This document shows, one piece after another, positions 1-8,865 of a stretch of DNA of 64,000 bases; position 1 is the stretch's first letter, and each line of letters starts with the position of its first letter. Made by a program: the position numbers and the translations under genes. The stretch spans positions 62,001 to 126,000 of the forward strand of contig NZ_JAGIZA010000009.1 in the NCBI RefSeq assembly GCF_017813365.1. Reading direction: 5' to 3'. Source of the stretch: Roseomonas indoligenes (lineage in GTDB: Bacteria; Pseudomonadota; Alphaproteobacteria; Acetobacterales; Acetobacteraceae). The notes under the pieces are model-generated. The model saw nothing but the letters and a program-made list of their open reading frames with translations, made no database searches and had not been told where the DNA came from.

Positions 1-1728
1 CTCGTCCGAGGAGAGGTTCCGGCGGCGGATGGCCGCGCCGAGGATGTCGCCGAGCGAGGCACCGCTGTCGGAGGTGCCGAACTCCTTCACAGCCTCGCGC
101 TCCTCCTCGATCTCCTTGCCCTTGATGGTCAGGGCCAGGCGGCGGGCGGCGCGGTCCACGGCCGTCACCTTCGCATCGACCTTCTCGCCGATCGCGAACT
201 TCTCGGGGCGCTGGTCGCCACGGTCACGGGCCAGCTCGGCGCGCCGGATGAAGCCCGTGAGGACCTCGTCCACCTTCACCTCGATGCCGTTCGCCTCGAC
301 CTTCGTCACGATGCAGGTGACGACGTCGCCCTTGCGCACCTTGTCCAGCACCTCGGCGGCCGGATCGGCCTCGAGCTGCTTGATGCCGAGGGAGATGCGC
401 TCCTTCTCGATGTCGATGTCGAGGACCTTGGCCTTGACCATGTCGCCCTTGTTGTAGTTCGCCATCGCCTGCTCCGGCGACAGGTCCCACGACAGGTCGG
501 ACATGTGGACCATGCCGTCGATCTCCGGCGCCAGACCCACGAACAGACCGAACTCGGTGATGTTGCGGATCTCGCCCTCGACGATCGTCCCGGGGGCGTT
601 GTTCTCCATGAACACCTCCCACGGGTTGCCCTGGGCCTGCTTCAGGCCCAGCGAGATGCGGCGCTTCGGCTCGTCCACGTCCAGGATCATCACCTCGACC
701 TCCTGGGAGGTGGCGACGATCTTGCCGGGGTGGACGTTCTTCTTCGTCCAGGACATCTCGGACACGTGCACGAGGCCCTCGACGCCCGGCTCCAGCTCCA
801 CGAAGGCGCCGTAGTCGGTGATGTTCGTCACGCGGCCGGAGAACTTGCCCTGCACCGGGTACTTGGCGGCAACGCCATCCCAGGGATCGGCCATCAGCTG
901 CTTCATGCCGAGGCTGATGCGCTGGGTCTCCGGGTTGAAGCGGATCACCTGCACCTTGACGGGCTGGCCGATGGTCAGCGCCTCGGAGGGGTGGTTGATC
1001 CGGCGCCACGCGATGTCCGTCACGTGCAGCAGGCCGTCCACGCCGCCCAGATCCACGAAGGCGCCGTAGTCGGTGATGTTCTTCACCACGCCGTCGAGCA
1101 CCATGCCTTCCTTGAGGCCCTGGATCAGCTCGGAGCGCTGCTCCGCACGGGTCTCCTCGAGAACGGCGCGGCGGGACACCACGATGTTCCCGCGGGCGCG
1201 GTCCATCTTCAGGATCTGGAAGGGCTGCGGGGAGCCCATCAGCGGCCCGACATCGCGCACCGGGCGGATGTCCACCTGGGAGCCGGGAAGGAAGGCCACG
1301 GCCCCGCCGAGGTCGACGGTGAAGCCACCCTTCACGCGGCCGAAGATCACGCCGTTGACGCGGACGTTCGCCTGGAACTGCTTCTCCAGGTTCGTCCAGG
1401 CCTCCTCACGGCGGGCCTTCTCGCGGCTCAGCACGATGGAGCCGTCGCGGTCCTCGTAGCGCTCCACGAAGAGCTCGACGAGGTCGCCCGGCTTCACCTC
1501 GGGCTTGGCGCCCTGGGGGGCGAATTCACGGAGGGGAACGCGCCCCTCGGACTTGAGGCCGACATCGACGACCGCGACGTCGTCATCGATGCGGATCACC
1601 TTGCCGGTGACGACCGAACCGGCAAACCCGGTGTCAGCGCCCAGCGTGGCGTCGAGAAGGGAGGCGAAATCCTCGCCGCCGGCGCCCATGGAGGACGAGG
1701 CCCGGTCGAGGGTGGTGGCAGAAGCCAT
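1..1728 (-). CDS. rpsA: 30S ribosomal protein S1 (3' end cut by the window edge)
   Basis: Ribosomal protein S1 binds mRNA on the 30S subunit and helps start translation. The minus-strand frame from the ATG at 1728 is open to base 1 and gives 576 residues. It contains about six successive S1/OB-fold repeats, spaced roughly every 85 residues from residue 35 to 535. Each later repeat carries the family signature of the type NITDYGAFVDL followed by GLLHVTDI or GLVHVSEM. The last visible residues, NLSSDE, are near the usual C-terminus, so only a few codons should be missing. Long open frames on the plus strand here are GC-bias shadows. The gene is transcribed leftwards out of the window. Confidence 0.97.
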   Translation of the reverse strand, partial: MASATTLDRASSSMGAGGEDFASLLDATLGADTGFAGSVVTGKVIRIDDDVAVVDVGLKSEGRVPLREFAPQGAKPEVKPGDLVELFVERYEDRDGSIVLSREKARREEAWTNLEKQFQANVRVNGVIFGRVKGGFTVDLGGAVAFLPGSQVDIRPVRDVGPLMGSPQPFQILKMDRARGNIVVSRRAVLEETRAEQRSELIQGLKEGMVLDGVVKNITDYGAFVDLGGVDGLLHVTDIAWRRINHPSEALTIGQPVKVQVIRFNPETQRISLGMKQLMADPWDGVAAKYPVQGKFSGRVTNITDYGAFVELEPGVEGLVHVSEMSWTKKNVHPGKIVATSQEVEVMILDVDEPKRRISLGLKQAQGNPWEVFMENNAPGTIVEGEIRNITEFGLFVGLAPEIDGMVHMSDLSWDLSPEQAMANYNKGDMVKAKVLDIDIEKERISLGIKQLEADPAAEVLDKVRKGDVVTCIVTKVEANGIEVKVDEVLTGFIRRAELARDRGDQRPEKFAIGEKVDAKVTAVDRAARRLALTIKGKEIEEEREAVKEFGTSDSGASLGDILGAAIRRRNLSSDE

Positions 1729-1937
1729 GTAGCGATGTGTTCCTGAGAAGGCGGCAAGCCGCCCTGGGGTCCTGCGCCCCACCCCACGCCCGCCAAAGGC
1801 CGGCCGAGATGACACGACTTGCCCGGCTCACCGGGCCATCCTGGGGAAACACCCACGTATGGGTACGCAACCGCGGGTCGAACCCTCGGGCGCGACCGTG
1901 CTTTACGCCAGTCCAGCGCGAGAATGCAAGCATTCCG

Positions 1938-2160
1938 GCCAAGGGGCTCCGCCAAGGGCCTGAGGCCCTTGAATCCCCGTTTGGCTGCCGCCACGCCGGC
2001 CTGATACGGGGTTTCGGTGCAAGGGCTTTACCCTGTCCTTGCAGTCGCCGCAGGTCTTGGCCCCGAGGCAAGCATCAGCCGGGAAGGCCCAAAGTCTAGA
2101 AAAAGATGATGGTGAGGGGTCCGGGGAGAGGAAGAATTCCTTCTTCGTCTCCCCGGGACA
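1938..2160 (+). repeat. Intergenic structured repeat, copy A
   Basis: This is one of six related intergenic elements in the window. In order it has a GGCCTGAGGCC-type hairpin near 1957, a stretch at about 1960-2025 that matches the reverse complement of 35500-35580 at most positions, a degraded second hairpin near 2046-2070, and the purine tract AAAAAGATGATGG. It ends in a strong hairpin at 2121-2157 (CCGGGGAGAGGAAG / CTTC-TCTCCCCGG around GAATTC). Read on the minus strand, the last hairpin lies just after the IclR stop at 2182 and is followed by a T-rich tail, so it may also terminate that gene. The rest of the 1729-2181 gap (1729-1937) is the rpsA leader; I see no gene there. Confidence 0.8.
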
Positions 2161-2181
2161 GACCGCCCTCCCAGGACGCGC

Positions 2182-2904
2182 TCACCGCCCTGCCGCCAGC
2201 CCCAAGCCGCCGAGCGAGCGCGTCAGTTCCGCCGCGGCGCCAAGGAGGGATGGGCTGGCGTCCTCCGCCGCCTGCCGGGTGAGGCGGGTCACCGGGCCCG
2301 TGAGGCAGAGGGCGCCCGCGAAGCTCTCGCCCGGGCCGAAGACGGGGGTGGCCATGCCCGCGACGTGGGGATCCCTCTCTCCGCCCGTGTAGAGCGGAAC
2401 TTCCATAGAAGCGGCTTCCGGCGGCAGCGGCACGGCGCCGAAGATGCGGAGCACCTGGGCGATGGCGGAGTTGTCCATCGGCAGCATGTCGCCCTGGCGG
2501 ACATGCAGCCGCAGGCGGTGGGGGGAATCGACCCGGTAGAGGCAGAGCCGGTGCTCCCCGCTGCGCACGTAGAAGGAGGCGCTCTCGCTCGTTTCCGCCA
2601 CCAGCCGCTCCAGCACCGGCATGACATAGGCCTCCACCCGGAAGGACTGCTGGTAGACGGAGCCGAGCCGGAACAACTCCGCCCCCAGGCGGTAGGCGCC
2701 GTCGGGCAGGCGGGTGAGGTAGCCGTGCTCCTCCAGCGAGATCGCCAGCCGCATGACCGTGGTCTTCACCAGCCCCGTCCGGGCGGTCAGCTCGGCCAGG
2801 GTCACCGCGTCGTCGCCCTTGCGGAAGGCCGAGAGCAGGGTCAGGGCGCGGCCCGCCGAGGCAACGCCTTCCAGCGAGGCGTTCGGGCGTGTGGGGGTCG
2901 TCAT
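2182..2904 (-). CDS. IclR family transcriptional regulator
   Basis: This 240-residue protein has the two-domain IclR layout. The N-terminal winged helix is at about residues 18-75, with the recognition region TLAELTARTGLVKTTVMRLA. The larger C-terminal effector-binding domain covers about residues 85-235. The start is the ATG at 2904 (MTTPTRPN), because the frame further upstream runs into the neighbouring SMP-30 gene. It lies 61 bases downstream of the SMP-30 gene on the same strand and is probably co-transcribed with it and the Bug receptor. It is the likely local regulator of the surrounding catabolic genes, perhaps acting at the divergent gap 4907-5033. That role is inferred from position only. 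Confidence 0.9.
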   Translation of the reverse strand: MTTPTRPNASLEGVASAGRALTLLSAFRKGDDAVTLAELTARTGLVKTTVMRLAISLEEHGYLTRLPDGAYRLGAELFRLGSVYQQSFRVEAYVMPVLERLVAETSESASFYVRSGEHRLCLYRVDSPHRLRLHVRQGDMLPMDNSAIAQVLRIFGAVPLPPEAASMEVPLYTGGERDPHVAGMATPVFGPGESFAGALCLTGPVTRLTRQAAEDASPSLLGAAAELTRSLGGLGLAAGR

Positions 2905-2965
2905 GGCGGGCACCGTTACGGTCCGCCCCGCGGCGCGGCAAGCCGGCCGGCCGTTCCGCGCCCCA

Positions 2966-3886
2966 TCAGGGGGCGTGGGAGTGGAGCGGCAGGCCCGGCA
3001 CCTCCAGCACGGCGCGAAGGATGCTCCCGGTCTCGGACTCAGTGATGAGGAGCTCCGCCGTGCCCGGGCGGAAGGCGAGGTTCGTGGTGGACCAGCCGGC
3101 GCAGGAGGCGATGCGCGCCAGGGGCTCGGCGCGGGGGGAGAGGCGCCAGACGGTCCCGAAGCCGGCATGGGCGACGAGAAGGCCGCCCTCCGTGTCCAGC
3201 GCCAGCCCGTCCGGGCCGCTGGGGCCGCCATGGAGGTTGCAGAAGATGCTCGCCTTCGTCACGCTGCCATCGGCGTGCAGCGGCAGCCGCCAGATCTGGT
3301 TGGCCCGCGTCACCGCCACCAGCAGGAAGGAGGCGTCCGGCGCGATTACGATGCCGTTGGGGCTGGGCACCGTGCCGATGAGGAGGTCCAGGCGCCCGTC
3401 CGCGCCCAGGCGGTACACCCGCCCCGTGGGGTCCTGGAGGCCGGTCTGCCCCTGGTCGGTGAAGTAGAGCTCGCCCGCGGGGCCGAAGACGAGGTCGTTC
3501 ACGCCCTTGAAGCTCTCGGAGCGGGCCGTCTCCAAAAAGGGCGTCACCGCGCCGCTGTCGGGGTCCAGCAGCATGATCCCGCGCTTGTAGTCGGTGATGA
3601 AGATCCGGCCGTCCCGGTGGATCTTCAGCCCGTTCGGCCAGCCGTCATACTCGGCCAGCTGCTCCCAATCTCCCTCCGGCGAGACGCGGAAGACGCGGCC
3701 GAAGGGGATGTCGGTGACGTAGAGCCGGCCCTGCCGGTCGAAGGCAGGCCCCTCGAGGAAGCTGTCCACCGGCTTGCCCGCGCGATTGGCGTCGCCCCAG
3801 GAGGTCCGCCGCGCCTTGCGGAAGCGGTCGGGCAGGCGCGTGAAGAGTTCGGTCTCGATGCGAGGCGGCGGGGCGAAGAAGCTCAT
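2966..3886 (-). CDS. SMP-30/gluconolactonase/LRE family protein
   Basis: This is a 306-residue six-bladed beta-propeller of the SMP-30 family, calcium- or zinc-dependent lactonases that open sugar-acid or related lactones. Visible family features include EGPAFDRQGRLYVTDI near residue 47 and YDGWPNGLKIHRDGRIFITD near residues 79-98. GVNDLVFGPAGELYFTDQG and PNGIVIAPD follow in order. There is no signal peptide, so it should be cytoplasmic. It begins 9 bases after the Bug receptor stop and is followed by the IclR gene, forming a three-gene minus-strand unit. With the dehydrogenase and amidohydrolase across the divergent gap, it suggests breakdown of a sugar acid or lactone. The substrate cannot be read from the sequence. 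Confidence 0.88.
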   Translation of the reverse strand: MSFFAPPPRIETELFTRLPDRFRKARRTSWGDANRAGKPVDSFLEGPAFDRQGRLYVTDIPFGRVFRVSPEGDWEQLAEYDGWPNGLKIHRDGRIFITDYKRGIMLLDPDSGAVTPFLETARSESFKGVNDLVFGPAGELYFTDQGQTGLQDPTGRVYRLGADGRLDLLIGTVPSPNGIVIAPDASFLLVAVTRANQIWRLPLHADGSVTKASIFCNLHGGPSGPDGLALDTEGGLLVAHAGFGTVWRLSPRAEPLARIASCAGWSTTNLAFRPGTAELLITESETGSILRAVLEVPGLPLHSHAP

Positions 3887-3895
3887 CGCCGCGCC

Positions 3896-4906
3896 CTACT
3901 GCCGCTCGATGCCGCCGGAGGCCGCGACCCCGCGCCAGCGCGCCGCCTCCTCCGTCAGCAACCCGGCGAAGGCGGCGGGGGTGATGCCGCCGGGCTCGGA
4001 GCCGAGATCGGCGATGAAGGCCTTCATGTCCGGTGCGGCGAGGGCGCGGACCATCTCGCCGTGCAGCCGCGCCACGATCGCGTCCGGCGTGCCCTTCGGC
4101 GCCACCAGGCCCGACCAGTTGATCACGCTGAAGCCCGGCAGACCGGCCTCCGCGAAGGTCGGCACATCAGGCAGGGCGGCCACCCGGTGCTCGCCACTGA
4201 TGGCGACCGGGCGAAGCTGGCCGCCGCGGATGTTCCCCAGCGCCGAGCCGGGCGAGATCATCACCAGGTCCACATTGCCCGAGAGTACGCCGATCACCGC
4301 CTCTCCCGCCCCGCGGAAGGGCACGTGATAGAGCTTCACCCCCGCCGCCCGCTCGAAGGCGAGCGTGGCGAAGTGCGGGGCGCTGCCGTTGCCGCCCGTG
4401 CCGTAGGTGAGCTTCTCCGGATCCTTCTTCGCCGCGGCGATGAGGGAGGCGAGGTCGCGATAGGGCGACTTCTCCCCGACCGCGAGAAGGATGGGCGAGA
4501 AGGCCGTGACGCTGATCGGCTGGAAGGCGGTCGCCTGGTCGAAGGGCAGCCGGCTGAAGAGGTAGGGCAGCATGGCGTAGGTGTTGTCCATTGCCAGCAG
4601 CGTGTAGCCGTCCGCAGCGGCGCGCGCGGCCTCGCCGGCGCCGATCGTGCCGGTGGCGCCGGACCTGTTCTCCACCACGAAGCTCTGGCCCATCGCTTCC
4701 GTCAGCTTCTGGGCGATGCGGCGCGCCAGCGTGTCCACGGCCCCGCCCGGCGCCCAGGGCACGATCACCCGGACCGGGCGGGACGGGTATTCCCCGGAAT
4801 TCGCCCCCTGGGCCAGGGCCGGGCGCGGGAGCCCGGCGAAGGGCGTGGCGAGGCCGGCCCCGAGAAGGGCGCGGCGGGCGATGCGGTGGGTCTGGCGACA
4901 GGACAC
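3896..4906 (-). CDS. Bug/TctC family tripartite tricarboxylate-type receptor
   Basis: This periplasmic binding protein belongs to the Bug family. The mature part opens with the hallmark YPSRPVRVIVPWAPGGAVDTLAR, then ENRSGATGTIGA and, later, VPTFAEAGLPGF. I chose the GTG at 4906 (VSCRQTHRIARRALL...), 336 residues. It is preceded by GGGAAGAGG at good spacing and gives a typical leader with arginines, a hydrophobic core and a PALAQG cleavage region. An ATG at 4951 would add 15 residues with no better ribosome site. No TctA or TctB membrane genes are present in the window, so it is an orphan receptor. It leads the minus-strand unit with the lactonase and IclR genes. Confidence 0.88.
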   Translation of the reverse strand: MSCRQTHRIARRALLGAGLATPFAGLPRPALAQGANSGEYPSRPVRVIVPWAPGGAVDTLARRIAQKLTEAMGQSFVVENRSGATGTIGAGEAARAAADGYTLLAMDNTYAMLPYLFSRLPFDQATAFQPISVTAFSPILLAVGEKSPYRDLASLIAAAKKDPEKLTYGTGGNGSAPHFATLAFERAAGVKLYHVPFRGAGEAVIGVLSGNVDLVMISPGSALGNIRGGQLRPVAISGEHRVAALPDVPTFAEAGLPGFSVINWSGLVAPKGTPDAIVARLHGEMVRALAAPDMKAFIADLGSEPGGITPAAFAGLLTEEAARWRGVAASGGIERQ

Positions 4907-5033
4907 TTGCGCTTCCTCTTCCCGTTCGGCTATTTCGAAACGCCGTTGCATTTTCTTGGCGCCGTTCTGGCACTGGGGAAGAGCCGGTGTCAACAAACTG
5001 GCGCGGAACAGCGCCGTATCCGGGAGGACGGCC
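4907..5033. promoter_or_regulatory. Divergent control region between Bug receptor and RraA-like gene
   Basis: This 127-base gap separates two divergent units and must hold both promoters. Near its right end is the inverted repeat GGCGC-GGAACA-GCGCC (5000-5015). A related core, GGCGCCGTTC, lies at 4959-4968 in the opposite sense. These could be binding sites for the IclR protein encoded nearby, but they match no consensus I can name. No clear -35/-10 pair is visible. Confidence 0.3.
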
Positions 5034-5714
5034 GTGACGATCGGCTTCCGTATCCATCGGCGCACCCGTGAGGTCGACGCCGCGATCGTCACCCGCTTCC
5101 GCGACCTTCCCGTCGCGAATGTCAGCGACGTGATGTCGCGCATGACCGCCGGTGGCGCCCGCCTGCGGCCGATGCACACCCCCGGCGTCGTGCTCGCCGG
5201 CCCCGCCCTGACGGTGCGGACGCGCCCCGGCGACAACCTGATGATCCACAAGGCCATCTCCCTCGCGCAGGCGGGCGACGTGATCGTGGTGGATGCGGGC
5301 GGGGACCTGACCAATGCCCTGATCGGCGAGCTGATGCTGGCGCAGATGGTGCGCCGCGGCCTCGCCGGCATCGTCATCAACGGCGCGATCCGCGACAGCG
5401 CCGCCATCCGCGCGCAGGACTTCCCGGTCTTCGCAGCCGGGGTGACGCATCGCGGCCCCTACAAGGACGGCCCGGGCGAGATCAACGTGCCGGTCGCCAT
5501 CGACGGCATGGTGATCGCGCCGGGCGACCTCGTCCTCGGCGACGATGACGGCCTGCTCTGCGTCCCCTTCGGGGAGGCGGAGGCGATCCACGCCGCGGCC
5601 TCCGCGAAGCACGCGGCGGAGGAGAAGCAGATGGCGAACATCGCCGCCGGAACCCATGACGCGTCCTGGGTGGACGCCTCGCTCCGCAAGCTGGGCTGCG
5701 AAGGGCTCGAGTAG
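5034..5714 (+). CDS. RraA-family aldolase/decarboxylase-like protein
   Basis: This 226-residue protein matches the RraA-like fold. Members include 4-hydroxy-4-methyl-2-oxoglutarate/oxaloacetate aldolases, long annotated as dimethylmenaquinone methyltransferases. Diagnostic segments are FRDLPVANVSDVMSRM near the N-terminus, AGDVIVVDAGGDLTNALIGE and GIVINGAIRDSAAI, where the arginine-aspartate pair is the substrate and metal site. It starts at the GTG at 5034 with GGGAGG just upstream; earlier in-frame codons run into the divergent promoter region. It heads a plus-strand series with a hydroxyacid dehydrogenase, so cleavage of a 2-oxo or hydroxy acid is a reasonable guess. The specific substrate is unknown. 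Confidence 0.88.
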   Translation: MTIGFRIHRRTREVDAAIVTRFRDLPVANVSDVMSRMTAGGARLRPMHTPGVVLAGPALTVRTRPGDNLMIHKAISLAQAGDVIVVDAGGDLTNALIGELMLAQMVRRGLAGIVINGAIRDSAAIRAQDFPVFAAGVTHRGPYKDGPGEINVPVAIDGMVIAPGDLVLGDDDGLLCVPFGEAEAIHAAASAKHAAEEKQMANIAAGTHDASWVDASLRKLGCEGLE

Positions 5715-5747
5715 AGCCCCCTTCCCCTCTCTCCAGGAAGCCGATCC

Positions 5748-6776
5748 ATGACCGACAGCGCCGCGCGCCCCAATGTTCTCGTCTCCGCCGCATGGCTTGC
5801 GCAGGAAGCCGTCACGATGCTGGAGGAGGCGGGCTACGCCGTTCGCTGCACCAGCGGCTACCCGGGCGAGGCGGAGCTTCTTGCCGCCATCCGGGAACAC
5901 CGGCCGGTGGCGATCCTGCACCGGCAGGGCCGCATCGACGGCACGGTGATGGACGCCGCCGCGCCGGAGCTTCGGGTGCTGGCGCGCCACGGCGCGGGGA
6001 TCGACGGGATCGACATCCCCGCCGCCCGCGCGCGCGGCCTGACCGTGACGCGCGCGGCGGGCGCCAACTCCCGCTCCGTCGCCGAGCACGCCATGGCGCT
6101 GATGCTGGCGATGCTGAAGGACCTGCCCTCCGTCACCGCCGGGATGCGGGACGGACTGTGGGAGAAGACCTCGCGCATGACGCGCGACATCGACGGGATG
6201 ACGCTCGGCATCGTCGGCTACGGCGCCATCGGCACGAAGGTCGCGCGCATGGCCGCCGCCTTCGGGATGCGCGTGCTGGCTTACGACCCCCTGCTGCCCG
6301 CCGGCCCGCTCCCCGGCCCCGCGGAGCGGGTGGAGGCGCTGCCGGAGCTGCTGCGGCAGTCCGAGGTGGTGTCCCTGCACCTGCCGCTGGAGCCGGAGAC
6401 GCGCAACCTGATCGGCGCGGCGGAGCTGGCGCTGCTGCCGCGCGGCGCGATCCTCGTCCACACCGCCCGCGGCGGCATCGTGGACCAGGACGCGCTGCTC
6501 GCCGCCCTCGATTCCGGCGCGCTGAGCTGGGCGGGCGTGGACGTCTTCGCGATGGAGCCGCTGGAGGAGGGAAGCCCCTTCCGCACCCATCCGCGCGTGA
6601 TGGCCACCCCGCATCTGGCGGCCAACACGCCGCGCGGCGCGACCGGCATGGCCTGCGGCGCGGCGGAAAGCATCATCGCCGTGCTCGCCGGCCGCCTGCC
6701 GGCGCTGGAGGGCGCGGTGGTGGTGCCGGGCGGCCTGCCGGGCGGCCTGCCGGCCGGCCTCGTGCCGGCGGTCTGA
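5748..6776 (+). CDS. D-2-hydroxyacid dehydrogenase (phosphoglycerate dehydrogenase-like)
   Basis: This 342-residue cytoplasmic NAD-dependent dehydrogenase belongs to the D-isomer-specific 2-hydroxyacid family. The Rossmann motif is GIVGYGAIGTKVA near residue 160. The catalytic residues are visible in order: the arginine in VHTARGGIVDQDAL, the glutamate in FAMEPLEE and the histidine in TPHLAANTPRG. It lacks the C-terminal ACT domain of many SerA proteins. A tail rich in Gly-Leu-Pro repeats (about 323-338) ends the protein. It follows the RraA-like gene by 33 bases and is likely co-transcribed. It probably oxidises or reduces a hydroxyacid made in this catabolic cluster. Confidence 0.88.
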   Translation: MTDSAARPNVLVSAAWLAQEAVTMLEEAGYAVRCTSGYPGEAELLAAIREHRPVAILHRQGRIDGTVMDAAAPELRVLARHGAGIDGIDIPAARARGLTVTRAAGANSRSVAEHAMALMLAMLKDLPSVTAGMRDGLWEKTSRMTRDIDGMTLGIVGYGAIGTKVARMAAAFGMRVLAYDPLLPAGPLPGPAERVEALPELLRQSEVVSLHLPLEPETRNLIGAAELALLPRGAILVHTARGGIVDQDALLAALDSGALSWAGVDVFAMEPLEEGSPFRTHPRVMATPHLAANTPRGATGMACGAAESIIAVLAGRLPALEGAVVVPGGLPGGLPAGLVPAV

Positions 6777-6829
6777 CAGGGCACGACGAGCAAAGGCACG
6801 GCGCGCAAGGGCAGGAAGAGGAAACGGCC

Positions 6830-7816
6830 ATGGAAGAACAGAGCAATCCCGGGCGCCGCGGCGTCCTGGCGGCCGGGGCGGCCCTTGTCGCCCTCGCCCG
6901 CCCGGCCCTGGCGCAACCGGCCTGGCCGGCCGGGCGGCCGATCGAGATCATCGTGGGCTTCGCGCCCGGCGGCGGCACGGACGTGATGCTGCGAGCCCTC
7001 GCGCTGTTCATGTCGGCCGAGCTGCAGGGCGCCAACTTCGTCATCAACAACCGCCCCGGGGCGGGCGGGGAGACGGCCTATGCCGCTATCCAGGCCGCGC
7101 GGCCGGATGGCTACACCATCGGCGGGCTGAACACGCCGGGCTATCTCTCGGTGCCCGTCGAGCGCCGCGTGCGCTATGACCGCACGAAGATCCGCGCCAT
7201 CGCCCGCCTGGTGGACGACCCGACCGCCTTCGTCGTGCACCGGGATTCGCCCTATCAGTCGCTCTCGGACCTCGTGGCGGATGCCAGGCGCCGGCCGGGC
7301 GCGATCAGCGTCGGCTCGTCGGGCGTCGGCACGGACGACCATCTCGGCCTCACCCTGTTCCAGGCCGCCACGGGCACCGAATTCATCCACGTGCCCTATG
7401 CCGGGGCAGGACTGGTGAAGAACGCCGTACTGTCCCGCACCATCGACGTGGCCGGGCTGAACCTCGGCGAGATCGGCATGCTCGGACAGGAAAAGCCGGC
7501 CCTGCGCCCGCTCGCCGGCATGGGCGAGCACCGCTGGGACATGATGCCGGACGTCCCGACCTTCCGCGAGGCGGGCATCGACGTGCTCATGACGAGCGAG
7601 CGCGGCATCGGCGCGCCGCGCGGCATACCGGACGAGATCGCCCTGCGCCTGCAGGAGGCGATCGCCCGCATCGTCGCCACGCCGGAATGGGCGGAGAAGG
7701 CGCGGCAGCTGGAACTGCCCATGGCCTACCTGCCGGGTGCGGAGTGGGAAGCGGCGATGCCGGCCCAGGAGGCCCGCTACCGCCGGATCTGGGAGAAGAC
7801 CCCCTGGCAGCAGTGA
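6830..7816 (+). CDS. Bug/TctC family solute receptor (second copy)
   Basis: This 328-residue secreted binding protein starts at the ATG at 6830, with a purine-rich ribosome site (GGAAGAGGAAA) upstream. The leader GRRGVLAAGAALVALARPALAQ looks like a Sec or Tat signal peptide. Mature Bug signatures are RPIEIIVGFAPGGGTDVMLR and NNRPGAGGETAYAAIQAA, with the conserved late segment MPDVPTFREAGIDV. It lies 53 bases after the dehydrogenase. It differs clearly from the adjacent third receptor, so the pair is not a recent tandem duplication. No TctAB transporter is in the window. Confidence 0.9.
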   Translation: MEEQSNPGRRGVLAAGAALVALARPALAQPAWPAGRPIEIIVGFAPGGGTDVMLRALALFMSAELQGANFVINNRPGAGGETAYAAIQAARPDGYTIGGLNTPGYLSVPVERRVRYDRTKIRAIARLVDDPTAFVVHRDSPYQSLSDLVADARRRPGAISVGSSGVGTDDHLGLTLFQAATGTEFIHVPYAGAGLVKNAVLSRTIDVAGLNLGEIGMLGQEKPALRPLAGMGEHRWDMMPDVPTFREAGIDVLMTSERGIGAPRGIPDEIALRLQEAIARIVATPEWAEKARQLELPMAYLPGAEWEAAMPAQEARYRRIWEKTPWQQ

Positions 7817-7880
7817 CGGCACCGCGCGTGCCGACCGCCACCCATCGAGGCCGAAGAAGCAGGATCGAGGAACCGGTTCC

Positions 7881-8861
7881 ATGACCATGTCCACAGCATC
7901 CCGGCGCAGTCTTCTGCTCGCCGCTCCCGCACTGACCCTCTCCGGCCGCGCCGCGCGGGCGCAGGAGGGAGGCTGGCCGGACCGGCCGGTGCGCGTGATC
8001 CTGCCCTGGCCGCCCGGCGGCACGGCCGACATCGTCGGGCGGCTCTTCTTCGCCTCCCTGTCCCAGGCCACCGGCAAGCCCTTCGTGATCGAGAATCGCC
8101 CGGGCGCAACGGGCACGATCGGCGCCGCCGCCTTCGCGCAGTCCGCGCCCGACGGCTACACCGTGATGCACGGCTCCACCGGCCTCTCGGTCGAGGGAGC
8201 CCTGTTCAGCAACCTGCCCTACGACGCCGCGCGGGACTTCATCCCCGTCTTCCGCACGATCACCGTGCCGCAGCTCGTGCTGGTGCCGGCGGGCCTGCCG
8301 GTCCGCACAGCGGCGGAGCTGGTGGCCTATGCCAAGGAGAAGCGCGGCATCAACGGCGCCTCCGCCGGCATCGGCTCCATCCAGCACCTCTCCATGGAGC
8401 TCTTCGCGCGGCAGACCGGTGCGCCGATCAACCACATCCCCTATCGCGGCGGCGCGCCGATCTACACCGACCTGATGACGGGCACGGTCGACCTCTACTT
8501 CGGCAATGCCAATGCCCCGACGGGCTTCGTCAGGGAGGGCAAGCTCCGCGCCCTGGCGCATACCGGCAAGGGCCGGCTCTCCTCGCTGCCAGAGGTCCCT
8601 CCCCTCTCGGACCTCCTCCCGGGTTTCGAGACCTATGAGTGGAACGGCGTCTTCCTGCCCAAGGGCACGCCCCCCGCGCTGGTGGCGCGGCTCAACGCGC
8701 TGCTGAACGAGGCGCTGGACCGGCCGGAGGTGGCGGAGAAGCTCCGCGCCCAGGATCTCCTGGCCGAGCACAACACGCCCGACGAGTTCGCCGCCTTCTT
8801 CGGCACCCAGAGCCGGCGCTGGCAGGGCTTCGTGCGCGAGGCCGGGATCAGGTTGGAGTAG
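7881..8861 (+). CDS. Bug/TctC family solute receptor (third copy)
   Basis: This 326-residue periplasmic receptor has the leader SRRSLLLAAPALTLSGRAARAQ. The mature Bug signatures are WPDRPVRVILPWPPGGTADIVGR, IENRPGATGTIGAAAFAQ and IPYRGGAPIYTDLMTG. The ATG at 7881 is used; a second ATG lies two codons in. GAGG sits about ten bases upstream. It ends four bases before the amidohydrolase start, so the two are almost certainly co-transcribed. Its ligand is probably the carboxylate broken down by the neighbouring enzymes, which is inference from position. Confidence 0.9.
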   Translation: MTMSTASRRSLLLAAPALTLSGRAARAQEGGWPDRPVRVILPWPPGGTADIVGRLFFASLSQATGKPFVIENRPGATGTIGAAAFAQSAPDGYTVMHGSTGLSVEGALFSNLPYDAARDFIPVFRTITVPQLVLVPAGLPVRTAAELVAYAKEKRGINGASAGIGSIQHLSMELFARQTGAPINHIPYRGGAPIYTDLMTGTVDLYFGNANAPTGFVREGKLRALAHTGKGRLSSLPEVPPLSDLLPGFETYEWNGVFLPKGTPPALVARLNALLNEALDRPEVAEKLRAQDLLAEHNTPDEFAAFFGTQSRRWQGFVREAGIRLE

Positions 8862-8865
8862 CGCG

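Noticed and set aside
505-1746. Plus-strand open frame of 413 codons over rpsA
   Set aside because: The minus strand encodes unmistakable S1 repeats; the plus frame is His/Leu/Asp-rich nonsense.
1845-1925. Possible tRNA gene: GGTTCGACCC on the minus strand resembles a T-arm
   Set aside because: The T-stem has a mismatch and no matching acceptor arm or anticodon arm can be formed upstream.
4167-6614. Minus-strand open frame of 815 codons across the divergent region
   Set aside because: It is antisense to the RraA-like and dehydrogenase genes and out of frame with the Bug receptor. It has no recognisable domain.
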